This document shows, piece after piece, positions 34,501-42,370 of a DNA stretch of 64,000 nucleotides. Origin of the DNA: Mycolicibacterium porcinum (GTDB lineage: Bacteria; Actinomycetota; Actinomycetes; Mycobacteriales; Mycobacteriaceae); NCBI GenBank assembly GCA_001942045.1, contig MSTD01000016.1, positions 62,001 to 126,000 on the forward strand. The letters run 5' to 3'. Within the stretch, counting starts at the first letter, position 1; each line of letters begins with the position of its first letter. The position numbers and the translations under genes are program-made. The notes below the pieces were generated by a model. The model was not told the DNA's origin and did no database searches. It worked only from the letters and a program-made list of their open reading frames with translations.

Positions 34501-35714
34501 CGGTTGGCCTGCTTGGTGTCGATGTAGGAGACGTCCTTGCCGGTGTAGATCGGGTTCATGTCGCGGGTCTGCGGGGACGGCGTGATCCCCCGTTCGTCGA
34601 CTTCGGCCCGCACCGCGGCGAAGAACTCGGACGGCAGTGCGCACACGAACTTCGGCCAGACGTAGCGCGTGTTCCAGTCGCGGTGGATCTGGGTGACCCA
34701 CTTGTTGGGCGGGGTGTAGTCGGTACCGACCGGGAGGAGCACGTTGCGGGTCAACGCAACTCGCTTGAGTTTGGTGAACAGCGTGTAGGTGGATTCTTCG
34801 GCCTCGGCCAGCGACGCCGACGAGTCCATCCACCACCCGGCCGAGTAGTGGGCGGGCATGTAGTGCGTGAGCAGGCCTCGGCCCGAGGGTGCGATCCACT
34901 CGAACTCGCTGGCGAACTGCATGCGTTCGGGGTCGCCGTCGTTCTGCATGGGGCCCCATTGGTGATGCGGTCCCCGTGCCCATGAACTGGAGGTCAAGCC
35001 GACATCGGCCGCCATCCCGGGAAACTGCGGATCGTGCCCGAACACGTCGAGCTGCCAGGCGGTGGCCGGGTTGGCGCCCAGCACGTCACGCTGAAAACCC
35101 ATGCCCGACACGAAGTTCCGGATCGCCGTCTCGGGGCTGGTGAGGTTGGTGTTGGGCTCGTTGTAGGTGCCGCCCATGATCTCGACGCGCCCCTCGGCGA
35201 TGAACCGGCGCAGGTCGGCCCGGTCTTCGGGCCGGGCGTCCCAATAGGGCTTGAGGTAGTCCACCTCGGCCAGCACGAACTTGTATTCCGGCTCGCGCCG
35301 GGCCATCTCCAGGTGAGCAGCCACCAGATCGAAGCCGTTGGTCTGCCGGCACTGGCCGGGCGGGTCCTCGGTCCACACGCTGGTGTAGGCGGCCTGGGTG
35401 TTCCACCACACCGGGTCGTAGTGGAAGTGGCTGATCATGTACATCGTCCAGCCGGGTTCGGCGACGGTGAAATCGAAGTCGACGGAGTCCACGCGGGCGC
35501 GCCGGATCTCGCCGGGTACGCCCCGCTCGACATCCACCGGTATCTCGACGGTGCCGTCACCGGCTGCGGCGATCGCCTCGCCGGCGAGCCCGTCCCCGCT
35601 GACCCGCACCGGGGTCGGGGCGGCGCAGGCCTGATATCGCACCCGAACCAGCTGCCGAGGGGCATCCTCCGGCCCGGCAAACAGCTCCGTCGTCTCCACT
35701 GACGTGACGTGCAT
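31587..35714 (-). CDS. GH38 alpha-mannosidase
   Basis: A large 1375-residue enzyme with the glycoside hydrolase 38 signature HFHYDPVWWNTQ (zinc His and Asp) and the nucleophile segment AWQLDVFGHDPQFP. The GH38 middle and C-terminal beta domains follow, then an Ig-like NEW3-type region near residues 1180-1290 (YGPPGWGVQPAELPYVLPPG). It hydrolyses alpha-mannosides. No signal peptide is visible, so it may act in the cytoplasm. It leads an operon with a PPIase-like gene and an ROK kinase. The natural substrate could be a mannan fragment or mannosylated metabolite. Confidence 0.92.
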   Translation of the reverse strand: MHVTSVETTELFAGPEDAPRQLVRVRYQACAAPTPVRVSGDGLAGEAIAAAGDGTVEIPVDVERGVPGEIRRARVDSVDFDFTVAEPGWTMYMISHFHYDPVWWNTQAAYTSVWTEDPPGQCRQTNGFDLVAAHLEMARREPEYKFVLAEVDYLKPYWDARPEDRADLRRFIAEGRVEIMGGTYNEPNTNLTSPETAIRNFVSGMGFQRDVLGANPATAWQLDVFGHDPQFPGMAADVGLTSSSWARGPHHQWGPMQNDGDPERMQFASEFEWIAPSGRGLLTHYMPAHYSAGWWMDSSASLAEAEESTYTLFTKLKRVALTRNVLLPVGTDYTPPNKWVTQIHRDWNTRYVWPKFVCALPSEFFAAVRAEVDERGITPSPQTRDMNPIYTGKDVSYIDTKQANRAAEDAVLDAERFAVFAGLIGGADYPHAALSKAWVQLAYGAHHDAITGSESDQVYLDLLTGWRDAWELGVTARDNALGLLSEAVDGSVVVWNALAHNRTDIVTVHLAEPFAGAVLDSDGNEVPVLVEHDGATVSWLARDVPSLGWRSYRFVTGAASGWEPIAGDEIANHRYRLRVDAARGGGVCSLVDDGRELIADGGVGNELAVYDEYSAHPEAGEGPWHLLPTGPVVCSSAGPAEDVQCYRSALGQRLIVRGRIPDLLRYTQIITLWSGVDRVDCRTVIDEFVGADRLVRLRWPCPVPGALPVSEVGDAVIGRGFGLMHDGSVHHAVDAAQHPWTLDNPAYGWFGLSSAVRVRVGAATQAVSVAEVVAPDGVNPRDLMVALVRAGVTATCSSADKPRYGDLSVDSNLPDTRFALGGPEENPFTAAVLAEADITYADELKRQIDATGSARVWVPAAAPLTEHWVPGADLRGVRTLPVLILAGDLDAVVDDLGDAEIVVTQRAPGPTELFEARTVALLNRGVPSFAVDPDGTLHTSLMRSCTGWPSGTWIDPPRRTAPDGSNFQLQHWTHTFDYALVAGVGDWRSAGVAPSAAEFNRPLQPVVVDSAAGGGLPPWGSLLEIEPAGAVQLGALKATGNPLASGSVRSAEPADGVTARLVEITGSATEVTLRSGLRTLSTAADLNLLEEPQPGQPSDLNLHGYQIATVSTQLNLPKVVRAEHRRLAPEAEAAQPLYARYWLHNRGPAPLGGLPAVAYLHPESIVAQPGTDVVVRLTAASDCTDDALHGRVRLYGPPGWGVQPAELPYVLPPGEHLETDVVLNIPPATEPGLYPVRAELAVTGGGAALPPSWRQVVEDVCVVTVGEPSAQVLKLVSEPQPVDVKAGETARLSITIGTDARADLAAEAHLISPWGTWEWIGPAAVGVEVPAGGTTEIGFDVAPPPWVEPGRWWALIRVGCAGRLIYSPAVEVTVR

Positions 35715-35732
35715 CTGCCAAACCCTACGACC

Positions 35733-36485
35733 TCAAGGCGCCGAAATGTCGACGACTAGCGCCCGATGATCCGAAATCGGCAGGCGCGGTGCGGCGCACG
35801 CGACGGCGGACAGCGCGGGGTCGTCGGTGAGGATGTGGTCGAGCTGGGTCGTCGGGGTGTCGGCGGGGAACGTGGGCGCGGCTCCGAGTGGGCGCCAATG
35901 CTCCGGGGCTCCGGAATTCAGGTCCCCCATGAGAATTCTCGGGCCCGGGAAGCCGCTCAGGTCCCGGACCAGATGGCGTAGTTGCAGCCGATTCCACCCG
36001 GGCACGAACGACAGGTGGGTGTTGGCCACGGTGAGCGGGCCCAGCGGCGTGTCGATGCGGGCCACCATCGCAGCCCGGGGTTCTTCGTGGACGATCGTGA
36101 ACCGGCGGATCCCCGCGACGTACATCGGGAACCGGAACGGTATCCGCGGCAGCCGCAACACCTGCCAGTTCTCGACCGGGTACCGGGTGAGCAGGGCGAT
36201 GCCGTAGGCGGCGGTTCCTGGTTGTTCGCGCCCGGTCGCGGCCATCCAGGTGGCGCCGGGCGTTCCGGAGATCGCCGCGACGAACCGGTGGTGCACGGCG
36301 TTCATCGCGCGGGCGGCGACGGCGGTCAGGTCGGCCTTGCCCGAGCGCGGCTGGTCCAGGTCGACTTCTTGCAGCGCGAGGATGTCGGCGTCGAGTTCGG
36401 CCACGGCGGCGGCCAGTCTGCCCAGGTCGACATCGCCGTCGTGGACACTGCGTCCGTGCAGGATGTTGAAAGTGGCCAGCCGCAT
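35733..36485 (-). CDS. Endonuclease/exonuclease/phosphatase-family metal hydrolase
   Basis: The 250-residue protein has the EEP-fold motifs in order: TFNILHG at the N-terminus (Asn), LQEVDLDQPRSG (metal Glu), NTHLSF, MGDLNSG and SDHRALVVDI (catalytic Asp-His). It cleaves phosphodiesters or phosphomonoesters. The substrate is not evident. Alternatives include sphingomyelinase-like or DNase-I-like activity. No signal peptide is seen. It lies divergent from a nucleotidyltransferase gene. Confidence 0.85.
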   Translation of the reverse strand: MRLATFNILHGRSVHDGDVDLGRLAAAVAELDADILALQEVDLDQPRSGKADLTAVAARAMNAVHHRFVAAISGTPGATWMAATGREQPGTAAYGIALLTRYPVENWQVLRLPRIPFRFPMYVAGIRRFTIVHEEPRAAMVARIDTPLGPLTVANTHLSFVPGWNRLQLRHLVRDLSGFPGPRILMGDLNSGAPEHWRPLGAAPTFPADTPTTQLDHILTDDPALSAVACAAPRLPISDHRALVVDISAP

Positions 36486-36549
36486 GGGTACTCAGTACCC
36501 ACAACCGCGCCGCCTTCACCATCGGCGCCTGACCGGCCCGGGATCGCAC

Positions 36550-37098
36550 ATGTTCGACCGCAACGACGACCTTCGTGACGCGTTGAAGCGCGCCGCGTCG
36601 GCGTTCAAGGCGCACGGCCCGCGGTTCGCGCTGGCCGGCAGCTACGCGTTGTGGGTCTTCGGTGCGCCCGAACCCGTGCACGACGTCGATTTCGTGGTCG
36701 CCGAGAGCGACGCCGAGGCGGCCGAGGTGACGTTGCGCAAGGCCGGCTTCGAGATCGTGCACGTCCCCGAGGACTGGTTGTTCAAGGCGTATGCCGATTC
36801 TGACGTTCTCGTGGACGTGCTCTACCAACTCAACGGGGTATCGGTGGACACGGCCGTGCTGGAATCGGCCGAGGTACTCGACGTGCTGGCGATCCGGGTG
36901 CCGGTCCTGCCGCCGACGCTGGTGGTGGCGGAGAAACTGCGATCGCTCAACGAACACCATTGCGACTTCGCCGCGTTGCTTCCTGCCGCCCGTGCGGTGC
37001 GCGAGCAGGTTGACTGGGATGCGGTGCGGGTCGCGACGGCCGACAACGAGTTCGCCGCTGCGTTCCTGATGCTCATCGACCGGCTAAGCATCACCTAG
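36550..37098 (+). CDS. Nucleotidyltransferase-fold protein
   Basis: The 182-residue protein starts MFDRNDDLRDALKRAASAFK at ATG 36550. It has the nucleotidyltransferase motif LAGSYALWVFGAPEPVHDVD (about residues 26-45) with paired acidic residues (HDVDFVV). Similar small proteins act in antibiotic adenylylation or toxin-antitoxin systems; here there is no HEPN partner next to it. A longer open frame upstream is probably spurious because it reads through the divergent gene. The stop overlaps the convergent WYL regulator as CTAG. Confidence 0.7.
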   Translation: MFDRNDDLRDALKRAASAFKAHGPRFALAGSYALWVFGAPEPVHDVDFVVAESDAEAAEVTLRKAGFEIVHVPEDWLFKAYADSDVLVDVLYQLNGVSVDTAVLESAEVLDVLAIRVPVLPPTLVVAEKLRSLNEHHCDFAALLPAARAVREQVDWDAVRVATADNEFAAAFLMLIDRLSIT

Positions 37099-38060
37099 TC
37101 TCCGGCGGCGGCGCGCAGACGGGCGGCGACGGCGCCGACGGCGGCCGCCACCTCGGGTGGTTCGAGTACCTCGAAGTCGTAGCCGACGGTGGCGAAGTAC
37201 AGCACCATGCGCTCGGGGTCGTCGGCACCGGCGGTGACGATGCAGGCGTCGGGTCCGTCGGCCTCGACAGTCGCCGATGACGGCGGAAACCTCTGCGCCA
37301 CAATGTGTTGCGGGGCCTGATAGCGAACCCGGGCGCGGTAGCGGTACGGCGAGGAGCTGATCGAGCGCCGCACATAGTCGGCCGCGTCCGGGGCCTCGCG
37401 CGGCGCGAACGTGCTGCCCCGCGCCGCCACCACCGACATCCGGTCCAGCCGCAGGCTGCGCCAGTCTTCGCGGTCACGGTCGTAGGCCATGAGGTACCAG
37501 CGCCGCCCGGTGGTCACCAGGTGATAGGGCTCCAACCGCCGCTGGGTGTGATTGCCCCGGATGTCGGTGTAGTCGGCGCTGACGTGTTCGTGGTCCCGGC
37601 AGGCCCGGGCCAGGGTCATCAGCACCTCAGGCTCCACCGGCGCGTCCGACGAGTTCGGCGCCAGGGTGACGGTCGCGTCGTGCACCGCCGAGACCTGGGA
37701 ACGCAACCGCGCCGGCATCACCTGGTCGAGTTTGGACAGCGCCCGCAGCGCGGATTCCCCGACACCGGCGACGCTTCCGCCAGCGGCCAACCGCAGGCAG
37801 ACGGCCATCGCGACGGCCTCGTCGGGGTCGAGCAGCAGGGGCGGCAGGGCCGCACCGGCGCCCAGCTGGTAGCCGCCGCCCTGGCCCTTGCTGGCATGGA
37901 CGGGGTAGCCGAGTTCACGCAACCGCTCGATGTCACGACGGACGCTGCGCGTGGTGACATCGAGCCGTTCGGCCAACTCCTCGCCGGTCCACACCCGACG
38001 CGACTGCAGCAGTCCGAGGAGCTGCAGCACCCGGCCGGTGGTTTCGCTGCTCACCGTCAT
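37095..38060 (-). CDS. WYL-domain HTH regulator
   Basis: The 321-residue protein starts MTVSSETTGRVLQLLGLLQ at ATG 38060. An N-terminal DeoR-type winged helix (TGEELAERLDVTTRSVRRDI) is followed by a linker, the WYL domain (LEPYHLVTTGRRWYLMAYDR, about 190-209) and the WCX C-terminal region. WYL domains bind ligands or nucleic acids. It is divergent from a DinB-family gene with a dyad between them, so it probably regulates that gene. The open frame extends upstream beyond the operator and is discarded. Confidence 0.87.
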   Translation of the reverse strand: MTVSSETTGRVLQLLGLLQSRRVWTGEELAERLDVTTRSVRRDIERLRELGYPVHASKGQGGGYQLGAGAALPPLLLDPDEAVAMAVCLRLAAGGSVAGVGESALRALSKLDQVMPARLRSQVSAVHDATVTLAPNSSDAPVEPEVLMTLARACRDHEHVSADYTDIRGNHTQRRLEPYHLVTTGRRWYLMAYDRDREDWRSLRLDRMSVVAARGSTFAPREAPDAADYVRRSISSSPYRYRARVRYQAPQHIVAQRFPPSSATVEADGPDACIVTAGADDPERMVLYFATVGYDFEVLEPPEVAAAVGAVAARLRAAAGD

Positions 38061-38081
38061 GCAAGAAGTGTGCCGCACTTT

Positions 38082-38100
38082 TAGGACTGAATCTGTCCTA
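38082..38100. promoter_or_regulatory. Operator dyad between WYL regulator and DinB gene
   Basis: A perfect TAGGAC-N7-GTCCTA inverted repeat lies between the divergent starts at 38060 and 38122. It is the probable binding site for the WYL regulator. A TATATGGAT -10-like stretch overlaps its right end. Confidence 0.6.
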
Positions 38101-38121
38101 TATGGATGAGACGGTATTCCT

Positions 38122-38646
38122 ATGTGGACAAACCTCCTAGCCGACCAACTGGACTTCCACTGGACCAATCAACTGAGGCCGCGTCTGGACGGCCTGACCG
38201 ACGACGAATATTTCTGGCAGCCGGTGCCCGGCTGCTGGACCGTTCACCCCGACGGCGCCATCGACTTCAGTTACCCACCGCCACAGCCGGAACCGTTCAC
38301 CACGATCGCCTGGCGGCTCGCCCACGTGATCGTCGGCGTGTTCGCGATGCGCAACCACTCACACTTCGGCGGTCCGCCGGCCGACTACCAGTCCTGGCCT
38401 TACGCCACCGATGCGGCCACCGCCCTGAAACAACTCGACGACACATACCGACATTGGATCGACGGGGTCCGCGGGCTCGACGATGATGACCTGGCCAAGC
38501 CCGTCGGTCCGGCCGAAGGCCCCTGGGCCGAGCACTCGATGGCTGTGCTGATCCTGCACATCAACCGGGAGGCGATCCACCACGGCGCCGAAATCGCTTG
38601 TATCCGTGATCTTTACGTACACACAACTCAACACAAGGAGAACTGA
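38122..38646 (+). CDS. DinB-superfamily protein
   Basis: The 174-residue four-helix protein belongs to the DinB/YfiT-like metal-dependent fold. Candidate metal-binding His residues lie in WRLAHVIVGV (about 62-71) and ILHINREAIHHGAE (about 144-157). Members include thiol transferases such as mycothiol-dependent enzymes, so it may detoxify an electrophile. The role is not proven. It precedes a second DinB/DUF664-type gene by three bases and is controlled from the WYL intergenic region. Confidence 0.8.
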   Translation: MWTNLLADQLDFHWTNQLRPRLDGLTDDEYFWQPVPGCWTVHPDGAIDFSYPPPQPEPFTTIAWRLAHVIVGVFAMRNHSHFGGPPADYQSWPYATDAATALKQLDDTYRHWIDGVRGLDDDDLAKPVGPAEGPWAEHSMAVLILHINREAIHHGAEIACIRDLYVHTTQHKEN

Positions 38647-38649
38647 ACA

Positions 38650-39249
38650 ATGCCCGGAATGCCCCCGCCGTCCACCGACGAACGCCAGACCCTGATCGAA
38701 TTCCTCGCGTTTCAGCAGAACGCCTTCTTCGCGGTGGCCCACGGCCTGACCGACGAACAGGCCCGGTCCACCCCTTCGGTGAGCGCGCTGTCGGTCGGCG
38801 GCCTGATCAAGCACGTCACCGCGGTGCAGAAGAGCTGGGCCGCCCGCGCCGAGCACGGGCCGGACTTCCCGCCGCCGGATCCGCGTCCGTTTGAGGAACA
38901 GGCCGCCGAATACGCCGATCTGTACGTGATGCGTGAGGACGAGACCCTGGCCGGGCTCCTCGAGGCCTTCAAGGCCCAGAATGCCGAGACACTGCGGATT
39001 TTCGCCGAACGCGATCTGGACACGGCCGTTCCGGTGCCGCACGACGTGCCGTGGTTCCCGCAGGACGTCGACAACTGGTCGGTCCGCTGGGTGGCCATGC
39101 ACCTGATCGAGGAGCTCAGCCGCCACGCCGGGCATGCCGACATCATCCGCGAATCCATCGACCGCGCAACGATGTACGAGTTGCTCGCGGCCGAGGAGCA
39201 GTGGCCCGAGACCCAGTGGATCAAGCGCTGGCGGCCTGCCGAGGTCTAA
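38650..39249 (+). CDS. DUF664/DinB-family protein
   Basis: The 199-residue protein has the DUF664 form of the DinB fold: an N-terminal helix (ERQTLIEFLAFQQNAFF), VGGLIKHVTAVQKSW (His), the insertion DFPPPDPRPFEEQ, and MHLIEELSRHAGHADIIRE (His pair). It is co-transcribed with the preceding DinB gene, with a good ribosome site (AAGGAGAA) between them. A mycothiol-related or metal-dependent thiol transfer is possible. Its stop overlaps the convergent TetR gene. Confidence 0.82.
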   Translation: MPGMPPPSTDERQTLIEFLAFQQNAFFAVAHGLTDEQARSTPSVSALSVGGLIKHVTAVQKSWAARAEHGPDFPPPDPRPFEEQAAEYADLYVMREDETLAGLLEAFKAQNAETLRIFAERDLDTAVPVPHDVPWFPQDVDNWSVRWVAMHLIEELSRHAGHADIIRESIDRATMYELLAAEEQWPETQWIKRWRPAEV

Positions 39250-39848
39250 CCGGCGCCGAGCACCAACCGGAGCGCATGATCCACCACAGCCTCCAGGTCG
39301 TCGCCCAGGTTCCCGCCCAGCCACTGCTGGGCGAGTTCGGCCATCGCGCCGGTGTACATGGCCGCACCGACCTGGGCGGCGACCGGGTCCGACCCCGGGT
39401 TGAGTCGCCCACCCTCCGACAGGACGGCCTCGCGCAACAGGTCCTGAGTGGCCGTGCGCCGCGCGGCCAGCACGGGGTTGGCCCGGGCGTCGGTGAACAG
39501 GACCCGTCCCCGACGCGGGTCGGCCGAACTGAAGCCGAGCACCGCGGCGATTCCGGCCCGGGTGCGGGCACGCAGTGAGTCACCGGCTTCGGCCATCGCG
39601 ACGTCGACCTCGGCCGCCAGGGCCGCACTCACCTGGTCGTAGACCGCGCCGAGCAGTTCGTCGGTGTCGGCGAAGCTCTCGTAGAAGTAGCGGGTGTTGA
39701 GGCCGCACTCGCGGCAGACCGAACGCACCGACATCGCGGCTTCTCCACCGTCCCCGAACAGCCGGAACGCCGCGTCGACGAGCAGTGCGCGGCGTTCGGC
39801 CCGGCGGTCCGTCAGCGGCACGCCGGCCCATCGCGTCGGACTGGACAT
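39246..39848 (-). CDS. TetR-family transcriptional regulator
   Basis: The 200-residue protein has an N-terminal TetR helix-turn-helix (about 15-60: ERRALLVDAAFRLFGDGG, then GLNTRYFYESFADTDELL) and a helical effector domain. It is divergent from the MpaB-family gene, and a 24-bp pseudo-palindrome lies between them. It is the probable repressor of that gene. The effector is unknown. Confidence 0.87.
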   Translation of the reverse strand: MSSPTRWAGVPLTDRRAERRALLVDAAFRLFGDGGEAAMSVRSVCRECGLNTRYFYESFADTDELLGAVYDQVSAALAAEVDVAMAEAGDSLRARTRAGIAAVLGFSSADPRRGRVLFTDARANPVLAARRTATQDLLREAVLSEGGRLNPGSDPVAAQVGAAMYTGAMAELAQQWLGGNLGDDLEAVVDHALRLVLGAG

Positions 39849-39889
39849 TCCTACAGCTTAGGTCTGGTCACACCCGTACCCAAAATGTA

Positions 39890-39913
39890 TTCTGGCTACA
39901 GACGTAACCAGAA
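39890..39913. promoter_or_regulatory. Candidate TetR operator before MpaB-family gene
   Basis: TTCTGG at 39890 and CCAGAA ending at 39913 are the outer arms of a 24-bp pseudo-palindrome (9 of 12 symmetric positions). It overlaps a TGTATTCT -10-like box for the plus-strand gene, as expected for a repressor site. Confidence 0.5.
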
Positions 39914-39924
39914 GGGGGTTCACG

Positions 39925-40923
39925 GTGGACATGCCACATCAGGTGATCGAGCAGATGCTGCAGCGGAAGTTCGACAAGGACATTCGTCAGCACTACTTCC
40001 GTGGCATGGAGTTCGCCGGTCCGGCGGGCGATCCGGGCTGGTTCGGCCCGGGCAGCGCCGTCTGGCATGTGCACTCCCACACCGAGGCGCTCATCTTCGG
40101 CCTGCAGTGCGCGGCGTACATGGAGCGCCTCGACCCGTCTATCTACTGGATGGGCATGCACCATTCGCGACTGGTCAAGCGCGATCCCGAAACCGGGGTC
40201 GCCGTCCCGCAGATCGATCCACAGGGCGCGGCGGTGCGCCTGGGACACTCCATCGCGTTCTTCATCGGCACCGCCTACGGCAACACCGAGACCGCCGAGC
40301 GGGTGTCCAAGACCGTCCGCTCGATGCACCACACCATCAAAGGCACCCGCCCCGACGGCGCGGTCTACGACGCCGACGATCCGGACTGGCTGCGCTGGAA
40401 CTACGCGACCGTGGTGTGGGGCCTGGCCACCGCGCACGAGATCTACCATCCGAACCCGTTGCGCGGCAAGAAACTTGACCGCTACTACGGCGAGTTCGTC
40501 CGCGTCGGACACGCGCTGGGCGGCACCGACCTACCGACCACCAAGGCCGAGACGCTGGACTGCCTCGAGTCGTACCTACCCAAACTGGCCCTCACCCACG
40601 GGGCCGCCATGGCCACCGGATCCAACCTGCCGATGCCGCAGAGCGCGGTGGACTGGGCGATCCGCGACACCATGCCGAAGTGGGCCAAACAGCTCATCGG
40701 CCATACCGATCCGAACCCGATCGAGCGGGCCGGCCGACGCGCCCTGGTGTGGTCGATCATCAACGGCCTGCACACCGCGGCGGGCACCACGCTCGAATTC
40801 CGGGCGGCCCAGAAGCGCGTCGCGCACGGCACCACCGTGCCGCACACCGAGCCCACGTACGTGCCCGGAACCGACCCGGTTCTCAGCCGCGAAGAGGTCG
40901 AAGAGAGCTTTGCGTCGGTGTGA
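39925..40923 (+). CDS. MpaB-family oxygenase (DUF2236)
   Basis: The 332-residue protein has the DUF2236 pattern with GPGSAVWHVHSHTEALIFG (about 47-65), MGMHHSRLV and ATAHEIYHPNP. Histidines in these segments probably bind haem or metal. Relatives include latex-clearing and mycophenolate-pathway oxygenases, but in mycobacteria most are uncharacterised. It starts GTG 39925 after AGAAGGGGG. It is likely repressed by the divergent TetR protein. It stands before the ABC1-kinase/lipG/mycolate methyltransferase block. Confidence 0.8.
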   Translation: MDMPHQVIEQMLQRKFDKDIRQHYFRGMEFAGPAGDPGWFGPGSAVWHVHSHTEALIFGLQCAAYMERLDPSIYWMGMHHSRLVKRDPETGVAVPQIDPQGAAVRLGHSIAFFIGTAYGNTETAERVSKTVRSMHHTIKGTRPDGAVYDADDPDWLRWNYATVVWGLATAHEIYHPNPLRGKKLDRYYGEFVRVGHALGGTDLPTTKAETLDCLESYLPKLALTHGAAMATGSNLPMPQSAVDWAIRDTMPKWAKQLIGHTDPNPIERAGRRALVWSIINGLHTAAGTTLEFRAAQKRVAHGTTVPHTEPTYVPGTDPVLSREEVEESFASV

Positions 40924-40975
40924 CTCACGGCACAGATGTTTTTGGCCGCACCGTGGCCTTTGAGACACTGCAGCT

Positions 40976-42370
40976 ATGAGCACTACGCCGCCGAAAACCA
41001 AGCACCGTGAGGTCGCCAGGTTGAGCCGGGTGCCGTTGCCTGTGGAGGCCGCCCGTATCGGGGCCACCGGATGGCAGATCACCCGCACCGGGGTCCGTGT
41101 CGCCGCGAACATGTTCGGCAGCGGGTCCCTGCAGCAGAAGATCATCAAGCAGGTGCCGCAGACCTTCTCGGATCTGGGTCCCACGTACGTCAAATTCGGC
41201 CAGATCATCGCGTCGAGCCCGGGCGCGTTCGGTGAACCGCTGAGCCGCGAGTTCCGCGGCTTGCTCGACCGGGTGCCTCCGGCCGACACCGATGAGGTGC
41301 ACAAGCTTTTCGTCGAGGAACTCGGCGACGAACCGACGAACCTGTTCAAGAGTTTCGACGAGAAGCCCTTCGCCTCTGCCTCGATCGCGCAGGTCCACTA
41401 CGCCACCCTGCACAGCGGCGAGGAGGTGGTGGTCAAGATTCAGCGCCCGGGAATCCGTCGCCGCGTCGCGGCCGACCTGCAGATCCTCAAGCGTGGGGCG
41501 CAGCTGGTGGAGCTGGCCAAGCTCGGCCGGCGGCTGTCGGCCCAGGACGTGGTCGCCGACTTCGCCGACAATCTCGCCGAGGAGCTCGACTTCCGGCTGG
41601 AAGCCCAGTCGATGGACGCCTGGGTGTCACACATGCACGCCTCCCCGCTCGGCGAGAACATCCGGGTCCCGCAGGTGTATTGGGATCTGACCAGCCAACG
41701 GGTGCTGACGATGGAGCGGGTCACCGGAGTCCGGATCGACGACGTCGCCGCGATCCGCAAGAAGGGCTTCGACGGCACCGAACTGGTCAAGGCCCTGTTG
41801 TTCAGCGTGTTCGAGGGCGGCCTCAGACACGGCCTGTTCCACGGTGACCTGCACGCGGGCAACCTGTACGTCGATGACGACGGCAAGATCGTGTTCTTCG
41901 ACTTCGGCATCATGGGCCGCATCGACCCGCGCACCCGGTGGTTGTTGCGCGAGTTGGTGTACGCGCTGCTGGTCAAGAAGGATCACGCGGCAGCGGGCAA
42001 GATCGTGGTGCTGATGGGGGCCGTGGGGACGGTGAAGCCCGAGGCGCAGGCCGCCAAGGACCTGGAGAAGTTCGCTACCCCCCTCACGATGAAGTCGCTC
42101 GGCGATATGTCCTACGCGGAAATCGGCAGGCAGCTCTCCGCGCTGGCCGATGCCTACGACGTCAAACTTCCCCGGGAACTGGTGCTGATCGGCAAGCAGT
42201 TCCTCTACGTCGAGCGCTACATGAAGCTGCTGGCGCCGACGTGGCAGATGATGAACGACCCGCAGCTCACCGGGTACTTCGCGAACTTCATGGTGGATAT
42301 CAGCCGTGAACATAAAGAGTCCGGACTCGAGACCGACCCCGATGTTCCGGCCGACGGGATCGAGGCCTGA
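40976..42370 (+). CDS. ABC1/UbiB-family atypical kinase
   Basis: The 464-residue protein has ABC1 motifs in order: KFGQIIASSPG (KxGQ, about 72-82), ASIAQVHYA, VVKIQRPG (ATP-binding Lys), EELDFRLEAQSMDAW (ExD), HGDLHAGNLYV and FFDFGIMGRI. These atypical kinases/ATPases act in quinone or lipid pathways on membranes. It lies next to lipG and the mycolate methyltransferases, as Rv0647c does. The lipG start follows directly after its stop (TGA-GTG), so the two are translationally coupled. Confidence 0.9.
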   Translation: MSTTPPKTKHREVARLSRVPLPVEAARIGATGWQITRTGVRVAANMFGSGSLQQKIIKQVPQTFSDLGPTYVKFGQIIASSPGAFGEPLSREFRGLLDRVPPADTDEVHKLFVEELGDEPTNLFKSFDEKPFASASIAQVHYATLHSGEEVVVKIQRPGIRRRVAADLQILKRGAQLVELAKLGRRLSAQDVVADFADNLAEELDFRLEAQSMDAWVSHMHASPLGENIRVPQVYWDLTSQRVLTMERVTGVRIDDVAAIRKKGFDGTELVKALLFSVFEGGLRHGLFHGDLHAGNLYVDDDGKIVFFDFGIMGRIDPRTRWLLRELVYALLVKKDHAAAGKIVVLMGAVGTVKPEAQAAKDLEKFATPLTMKSLGDMSYAEIGRQLSALADAYDVKLPRELVLIGKQFLYVERYMKLLAPTWQMMNDPQLTGYFANFMVDISREHKESGLETDPDVPADGIEA

